Both the position numbers and the translations under genes were made by a program. The notes beneath the pieces are model-generated. The model was not told the origin of the DNA. It saw nothing but the letters and a program-made list of their open reading frames with translations, and made no database searches. 33,865 bases of DNA from Clostridia bacterium (GTDB lineage Bacteria > Bacillota > Clostridia > Oscillospirales > Acutalibacteraceae). This document shows positions 30,501-33,865 of the stretch, piece after piece. The first letter of the stretch is position 1. Each line of letters starts with the position of its first letter. The stretch spans positions 1 through 33,865 of the forward strand of contig CAAFVV010000036.1 of the NCBI GenBank assembly GCA_900766585.1, given 5' to 3'.

Positions 30501-30722
30501 TGGAATCTGGCGGTACAGGAGCAGGCGACCGACCGCGCTCACCGCATCGGTCAGCTCCGTCCCGTATTTGTGATCCGCCTGATCGCCGAGGGCACGGTGG
30601 AAGAACGTATTCTGCACATGCAGCAGCAAAAGCAGGCGCTTGCCGACACGCTGCTGCCGGAGGGCGGTGAGCTGGCAGCGCTAACTGACGAGGAGCTGCG
30701 CCGGCTGCTGCTTGCCGACTGA
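27534..30722 (+). CDS. SWIM zinc-finger SNF2-family helicase
   Basis: A 1062-residue protein. A SWIM domain lies near the N-terminus (CSCGAYHRGSAFCRH; Cys73, Cys75, Cys85, His87), followed by about 450 residues of helicase-associated domain. The SNF2 ATPase has Walker A DEMGLGKT (632-639), DEAQ at 730-733 and TGTPIENRISELWSLFDFLMPG, and the C-terminal helicase domain has VFSQFTSLLDRLE and TDRAHRIGQ. Such HepA/YwqA-like proteins remodel nucleic-acid-protein complexes; their exact role is unclear. It stands alone between its own promoter and a terminator. ATG with GAGGAGGTGTCCGT. Confidence 0.93.
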   Translation: MLPLKRVRELAGSRQTYLQGVAAYNAGQIAHIERRPHAFYAAALYAVVREKSGAAQTAEIGFDTADEPLFARCSCGAYHRGSAFCRHLTAVLVYKYYADMLGGIPLAADRRPTASDPSAAEMLNTYLAPPETPPAPRAIGLIPTVFTDGSRLALRFALQNGKRHMLRDLGAFCAAMKTRATVDYSSELRLTHDPTQFSEACRPLLALLMRRYDERQTVLLASGLSAAEHPLRELPLSDAAWEEFFALFSDRPLAVETPEGSGSRMTVDGDPCLAVSAAPSENGWLFTGGAFLLPTSRLYVLTGDSLYRCSADFSADAGPFLRALHAGGGRLFLSETDLPLFCRTVLVHLAGRIRQDGEWPDPAAYPLPQGQAAVYLDLPAPNRLTARVEWRYDGGTVDPYGQDIPDIPRNPLAEQQLDLLLRPFFSADPVESGCLVFCGDDDRLFAFFEEGLPALSARAQVMISDRLRRIRPASPPPVAITLSTGERLLDLQWSMTDTKPEELAALLRQYRQKRRYTRLRDGRFLRLTDAQLAVFAELTAGLALSDRELLRGHIALPPIRALYLDELATQHPTLSYASDAAFRRMADRLRPENAPQPDAPAALQTTLRPYQLTGFRWLRRLENADCGGILADEMGLGKTVQIIALLLDAKARGETLPALVICPTSLVLNWEHELNTFAPSLRVLALLGGAEQRRQLLADADADVIVTSYDTVKRDAALYAGRRFAYEILDEAQYIKNPRTQNAVAAKAICADHRFALTGTPIENRISELWSLFDFLMPGFLFSLSRFRAQFELPILRDGDETAKEQLRRLIAPFVLRRRKQEVLKELPPKTDQVRMIPLGDEQKKLYDAELFRARQQLALPGTGRMVILALLMRLRRLCCDPALCYENYRGDSAKIADFSELVAQSVENGRKMLVFSQFTSLLDRLETVLTAQNIRYYRLDGATPAEQRAAETAAFNADDTPVYLISLRAGGTGLNLTGADTVVHFDPWWNLAVQEQATDRAHRIGQLRPVFVIRLIAEGTVEERILHMQQQKQALADTLLPEGGELAALTDEELRRLLLAD

Positions 30723-30771
30723 ACGAAAAAGATATCCCCGCACAGCCCGGCAGCAGCCGGACAACACAAAA

Positions 30772-30799
30772 CAGGGGGCGGCAATTCTGCCGCCCCCTG
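30772..30799. terminator. Bidirectional terminator between the SNF2 and tetR genes
   Basis: CAGGGGGCGGCA (30772-30783) pairs over 12 bp with 30788-30799 around ATTC. The two flanking genes converge on it; a TTTTGTGTT tract follows on the minus strand. Confidence 0.88.
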
Positions 30800-30856
30800 A
30801 CTCTTTATATTTGCGCGGCACAAGCCGCATACGCCTTTGCCCGCGCTCCTCTGTCC

Positions 30857-31438
30857 TCAGACAGAGCGGTATTTATCCATAAACAGCAGCACGCCCTGCT
30901 TGAGAACATCCATTTGGCTCTTCAGATAGTATTCGTCTTCAAACATCGCATAGTGCACACAGGCGCGGACAAATATGAAGATCAGCGAGGTAATCACCGT
31001 ATAGGGGATCCCGATCTTCGGCTCGAGCTGCTTGGCGTATGCCGTATAACGCTTGTTTATCCCCTCAAAAAACCGCTTGCCGTATTCGATATATTTCGGG
31101 TGCGTATACACCTGATACATCAGCCGGTATTTCTTGCCGTGCATTTTTGCCGTCCAATACGGCACTTCTTCGATAAACCGCAGGACATCCTTAGGATCAC
31201 GCGGAGCCTTTGCCATAAAATCGTCCTCCACCTTTGCCATACAGTAGGCGGTAGACTGAACGACCAGATCATCAAGGTTATCAAAATACAGATAAAGCGT
31301 AGCGGAATTGCATCCGCACCTTTCTGCAATGCCCTTTATGCCGACGCCGAACAAACCGTTTTCGGCATAGCAATCGAAGCATCGTTCCATGATTTCAACC
31401 TTCCGCGCCTGATGCGCTTTTTCATTTACGGCACGCAA
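30857..31438 (-). CDS. TetR-family transcriptional regulator
   Basis: A 193-residue regulator. The N-terminal HTH (EIMERCFDCYAENGLFGVGIKGIAERCGCNSATLYLYFDNLDDLVVQS) is the TetR DNA-binding domain, and the rest is a helical ligand-binding domain with several Tyr/Phe residues. The start chosen is TTG at 31438 with GGGGGAAGACGA in front; the frame extends to another TTG at 31462. It ends at the bidirectional terminator and no efflux gene is adjacent, so the target is unknown. Confidence 0.88.
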   Translation of the reverse strand: MRAVNEKAHQARKVEIMERCFDCYAENGLFGVGIKGIAERCGCNSATLYLYFDNLDDLVVQSTAYCMAKVEDDFMAKAPRDPKDVLRFIEEVPYWTAKMHGKKYRLMYQVYTHPKYIEYGKRFFEGINKRYTAYAKQLEPKIGIPYTVITSLIFIFVRACVHYAMFEDEYYLKSQMDVLKQGVLLFMDKYRSV

Positions 31439-31477
31439 TCGTCTTCCCCCGTCTTTCCGCAAGTAATCGTCAAATAT

Positions 31478-31506
31478 ATATTAGCACAATTTTTCGTCTG
31501 AATCAA
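31478..31506 (-). promoter_or_regulatory. Promoter of tetR
   Basis: On the minus strand TTGATT (31501-31506) and TAATAT (31478-31483) are 17 bp apart, about 40 nt before the start codon. Confidence 0.6.
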
Positions 31507-31537
31507 GCAAAATTTGGGAAGACCGTTTCGGCGGTTC

Positions 31538-31882
31538 TCAGGCAAAGATCTGTTTCTTTTTCCCCCTGGCGTTGCGCGGCCACTCACGGATACGGGTGAT
31601 GTATTCCAGATTGACCGCCTCAATGCCGTCCTTCTTTTGCACAATAATCCCGCCGTCAGACACCTCTTTCACCGTCCCCTGAATCCCCTGATCCAGACCT
31701 GTCACGGTATAAATAATGCACTCTTTTCCGATAAACTGTTTAGCCAATTCTTTCATAGCGACGTTCTCCTTGTTTAGCTTTTTTCGATTCAAAATATGTT
31801 TGACCGCTGCCCTTCTTTCCCGCTGCTGCAATAAAAGCACAACAGCAATGATCAGAAGCGGCAGCCAACTGTAATAAGACAT
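31538..31882 (-). CDS. DUF6897-type membrane-anchored protein
   Basis: A 114-residue protein with one N-terminal membrane segment (WLPLLIIAVVLLLQQ, about 6-20), a basic linker (RERRAAVKHILNRKK) and a small cytoplasmic beta domain (FIGKECIIYTVTGLDQGIQGTVKEVSDGGIIVQKKDGIEAVNLEYITRIREWP) that resembles an Sm/SH3-like fold. Similar proteins occur widely in Oscillospiraceae; the function is unknown. The ribosome binding site GGGGAGGAAGACT precedes the ATG. Confidence 0.82.
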   Translation of the reverse strand: MSYYSWLPLLIIAVVLLLQQRERRAAVKHILNRKKLNKENVAMKELAKQFIGKECIIYTVTGLDQGIQGTVKEVSDGGIIVQKKDGIEAVNLEYITRIREWPRNARGKKKQIFA

Positions 31883-31915
31883 AGTCTTCCTCCCCTCGGC
31901 TCCGCTGCCTGCTGC

Positions 31916-32707
31916 TCAGGAAATTTTATTCCCGGCTCTGGCATACCGCATAGCTTCTTTACAATATACCGACTGATTGACAATCCAGACGGTACATATG
32001 GCAAGGGAAGGCAAAAAGCCGATATCAAAGATCAACGCACAGACGGCAAGCACCCCTGCCGACACTGCGCACACCCGATTGGTTGCGGAATACGCTTTAT
32101 ATGCGCATCTGCCGATCCGGATCTTCTCGGCTTCGTCGCAGTCCTCTATCCATTTCTTTTGAAACTGCATGTCATAAAACGACGCCTTTTTCTCGGGAGC
32201 CATCTCCTTAGCGGCATCTACACATTTCTGCCCGAGAATAAGCATTTCGACAGCGCCGGCAATAAAGGCGGCAACGGCGGTAAAATACCACACCGGGGCG
32301 TTGCCGTCCGCCAAAAGAGCCGCCGCTCCCGAATAGGCGGCCGCCATCAGAAAATAGGCCACAATCATGGCGGCACCGGCAATCCACATCACAGCGGATA
32401 ATTTCCTGTCGACAGTGTCATAGACAGCCTCATCCTCGCCATCCCACACGCCGAGCAATTTTTTGGCGCTGCGGTACACCGGCACACAGATGATCGGCAC
32501 GGCGGCGGCGAGCAGCACCATAAGCCACGGAGCAACGTTCATCCCAAAAAAGCTGCCCGCCTTTTTCAGCACACCGCTCAATTCGTTCAGCCCGTATTTT
32601 GCGGCAAGAAAGCCCAATGCAAAGCCCACTGTCAAAAGGATCGCCAGCAGCGCCATCAGTTTCGGCAGCGCTTTGCGGTTCGCCTCTCTGATCTCATTAT
32701 TTTTCAT
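31916..32707 (-). CDS. DUF3169 family membrane protein
   Basis: A 263-residue protein with about six membrane helices (ALPKLMALLAILLTVGFALGFLAAKYG, NVAPWLMVLLAAAVPIICVPVY, AVMWIAGAAMIVAYFLMAAAYSG, PVWYFTAVAAFIAGAVEMLIL, then VCAVSAGVLAVCALIFDIGFLPSLAICTVW). A cytoplasmic stretch with DMQFQKKWIEDCDEAEKIRIGRCAYKAY is characteristic of DUF3169. These genes usually follow a small XRE regulator; here only a remnant of such a gene overlaps the start. ATG at 32707 with GGAAGGAGCGG. Function unknown. Confidence 0.87.
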   Translation of the reverse strand: MKNNEIREANRKALPKLMALLAILLTVGFALGFLAAKYGLNELSGVLKKAGSFFGMNVAPWLMVLLAAAVPIICVPVYRSAKKLLGVWDGEDEAVYDTVDRKLSAVMWIAGAAMIVAYFLMAAAYSGAAALLADGNAPVWYFTAVAAFIAGAVEMLILGQKCVDAAKEMAPEKKASFYDMQFQKKWIEDCDEAEKIRIGRCAYKAYSATNRVCAVSAGVLAVCALIFDIGFLPSLAICTVWIVNQSVYCKEAMRYARAGNKIS

Positions 32708-32842
32708 TTTCCGCTCCTTCCTGCAAATAGAAAATTTCTTCCACCGTGACACCGCACACCCTGGCAATCGTCAGGGCAAGGGTCACTGACGGCGAATGAA
32801 CAGTAAACCCTGCTACAATATAGACGCGAATAAAATTTTGTC
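32697..32842 (-). pseudogene. Remnant of an XRE-family regulator upstream of DUF3169
   Basis: The minus-strand frame ending in TAA at 32697 reads HSPSVTLALTIARVCGVTVEEIFYLQ and then EGAENEK. This closely resembles the C-terminus of small XRE regulators (NPSLxLALKIAKVFGVTVEEIF) that commonly overlap a DUF3169 gene. About 16 unrelated-looking residues precede it back to a stop near 32843, with no start codon or HTH. The DNA-binding part therefore appears deleted. Confidence 0.65.
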
Positions 32843-32915
32843 GAAGTCAAGAACCGGTAGTTCTACGCAAAGTAATCGTTTGCATCCATGTATATAATCA
32901 TATCACAAAAAGTTT

Positions 32916-32947
32916 AAGTGCGGATTACCAATCTGTAATCCGCACTT
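32916..32947 (-). terminator. Terminator after the M50-like gene
   Basis: AAGTGCGGATTAC (32916-32928) pairs over 13 bp with 32935-32947. On the minus strand it follows the gene ending at 32950 and is trailed by AAACTTTTTG. Confidence 0.85.
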
Positions 32948-32949
32948 TC

Positions 32950-33486
32950 TTATTTTATATGAAAATAGTTACATACTTGCTGTATAGGATTTTGTCTGCA
33001 TATGCTGTATACCGCCAGAAGCAGCAGCCCGGTCATCATCACGGTACAAAGTACTTTTCCGTCGGGCCAAAAGCGCAAAACCGTCAAAATATCGTCATCC
33101 GCTATGTGAACCGCATACTTTGGCCCTGACAGCGACACAAGAGACAGCGCAAACGCCAGCGACGAAATTCCCTTGACCAGCTGCACAATATACCACAGCG
33201 TGAAGCACTTCGGGCGGCACATCAACGAAAGCAAAAACGGCATAAGCATACCGCACAATCCGACCACTGCCAGTCCCGTGTTTCCGACTGATCTGCCGTC
33301 ACAAAGCACATTCGGCAGCGGGAATAGATGAAATTCGATCACCTTTCCGCCTAATATCACCGTTGCTAAAGAATGGCCCCATTCATGCAGCAGCGGATAC
33401 AGCAAAACCGCCGTAAACAGGCCTACAATAAGCAGCCACAGCACTTTTCTGCAATCTTTTATCCTCCTCACCCCCCGCCTTAGCAT
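32950..33486 (-). CDS. M50-like membrane zinc metalloprotease
   Basis: A 178-residue membrane protein. HEWGH (His34, Glu35, His38) lies within the first hydrophobic segment, like the HExxH of site-2-type (M50) proteases and of YxeM50-like small proteins, and GGKVIEFHLFPLPN follows. About four membrane segments are visible. The third metal ligand of M50 proteins is not obvious (candidates HIADDD near residue 127). The start is uncertain: ATG 33486 lacks a good ribosome binding site, while AGGAGG lies inside the first codons. Function unknown. Confidence 0.7.
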   Translation of the reverse strand: MLRRGVRRIKDCRKVLWLLIVGLFTAVLLYPLLHEWGHSLATVILGGKVIEFHLFPLPNVLCDGRSVGNTGLAVVGLCGMLMPFLLSLMCRPKCFTLWYIVQLVKGISSLAFALSLVSLSGPKYAVHIADDDILTVLRFWPDGKVLCTVMMTGLLLLAVYSICRQNPIQQVCNYFHIK

Positions 33487-33526
33487 GCAGAAAAGCGGCG
33501 GCCTTTATGCAAGACAACCACAAAAA

Positions 33527-33558
33527 ATACACGCAGGCGACAAAGCACCTGCGTGTAT
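33527..33558 (-). terminator. Second terminator downstream of the tRNA array
   Basis: ATACACGCAGG (33527-33537) pairs over 11 bp with CCTGCGTGTAT (33548-33558). On the minus strand it is followed by TTTTTTG, a classic intrinsic terminator. Confidence 0.85.
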
Positions 33559-33576
33559 ATCGGCTATTTCCATATA

Positions 33577-33620
33577 AAAAAGACCGGCAAGCCCTTTTTA
33601 CAGGACTTGCCGGTCTTTTT
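33577..33620 (-). terminator. First terminator after tRNA-Cys
   Basis: AAAAAGACCGGCAAG (33577-33591) pairs over 15 bp with CTTGCCGGTCTTTTT (33606-33620). On the minus strand it begins right at the CCA of tRNA-Cys and ends in a T-run. Confidence 0.88.
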
Positions 33621-33694
33621 GGAGGTGCCACCCAGATTTGAACTGGGGAATCAGGGTTTTGCAGACCCTTGCCTTACCACTTGGCCATGGCACC
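33620..33694 (-). tRNA. tRNA-Cys (GCA)
   Basis: A 75-nt cloverleaf: acceptor GGTGCCA/TGGCACC, anticodon stem-loop GGGTCTGCAAAACCC with anticodon GCA, T-loop GTTCAAATC, and encoded CCA. Confidence 0.95.
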
Positions 33695-33699
33695 GGATG

Positions 33700-33729
33700 A
33701 CAAAAGACGCCCAAACAGACGTCTTTTGT
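33700..33729 (-). promoter_or_regulatory. Hairpin between tRNA-Gly and tRNA-Cys
   Basis: ACAAAAGACG (33700-33709) pairs over 10 bp with CGTCTTTTGT (33720-33729). It may be a processing signal or a weak terminator inside the tRNA array. Confidence 0.5.
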
Positions 33730-33734
33730 ATTTG

Positions 33735-33810
33735 TGGAGCGGCTTACGAGGCTCGAACTCGCTACCTCCACCTTGGCAAGGTGGCGCTCTACCAGATGAG
33801 CTAAAGCCGC
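33735..33810 (-). tRNA. tRNA-Gly (GCC), second identical copy
   Basis: All 76 nt are identical to the copy at 25879-25954 but in the opposite orientation. Anticodon GCC and encoded CCA. Confidence 0.97.
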
Positions 33811-33815
33811 AAAGA

Positions 33816-33865
33816 TGGTGCCTCCGGACGGAATCGAACCATCGACACGGGGATTTTCAGTCCCC
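33816..33865 (-). tRNA. tRNA-Phe (GAA), 3' part; truncated by the window edge
   Basis: The 3' 50 nt of a tRNA: anticodon stem-loop GGGGACTGAAAATCCCC with anticodon GAA, T-loop GTTCGATTC, acceptor CGGAGGC and ACCA. The 5' part lies beyond position 33865. Confidence 0.9.

Noticed and set aside
1..33865. CRISPR arrays, insertion sequences and rRNA genes
   Set aside because: None was seen: no regularly spaced repeats, no transposase motifs and no rRNA segments.

Overview
The window looks like a fairly GC-rich Firmicutes chromosome, most likely a gut Clostridia of the Oscillospiraceae/Ruminococcaceae type. This rests on the gene order rimP-nusA-ylxR-ylxQ-infB-rbfA-nrnA-truB-ribF, a DUF6897 protein, a DUF3169 protein and GGAGG ribosome binding sites. 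No species can be named from sequence alone. It falls into three regions.

Region 1 (1 to about 16150) is the integrase-proximal half of an integrated temperate phage; structural and lysis genes must lie beyond the left edge. Read leftwards from the switch it holds a Cro-like gene; a run of tiny genes including two lipoproteins; an antirepressor; an excisionase-like HTH protein; three small genes; a Pro/Ala-rich protein; and a replication/recombination block. That block comprises a DUF2800 nuclease, a DUF2815 SSB-like protein, family A DNA polymerase, SNF2-type helicase, DNA methylase, PAPS-reductase-family protein, DUF4406 and a VapE/primase. The CI/LexA-type repressor and tyrosine integrase point right. 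A consensus promoter overlapped by GTTCC-N5-GGAAC palindromes sits between repressor and Cro. A second palindrome family, GTGAA-N5-TTCAC, marks the small-gene cassettes. The right attachment site is a 45-nt fragment of tRNA-Arg(CCG), tRNA positions 32 to 76, followed by the host tRNA terminator.

Region 2 (16150 to about 25860) is core chromosome: a small Cys-rich protein, then on the minus strand the translation/transcription operon from rimP to a RibF fused to a HAD phosphatase, plus a small unknown gene. A consensus promoter precedes rimP.

Region 3 (25830 to the end) has tRNA-Gly(GCC), brnQ, a large SWIM-SNF2 helicase, a TetR regulator, DUF6897, DUF3169 with the remnant of an XRE regulator, and an M50-like membrane protease. 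It ends in a minus-strand tRNA array (Phe-Gly-Cys). The two tRNA-Gly genes are identical and inverted about 7.8 kb apart.

The points most worth a second look are the operator/cassette architecture beside the phage switch, the integrase apparently starting at ACG, the RibF-HAD fusion, the methylase with an altered catalytic motif, and the XRE remnant.
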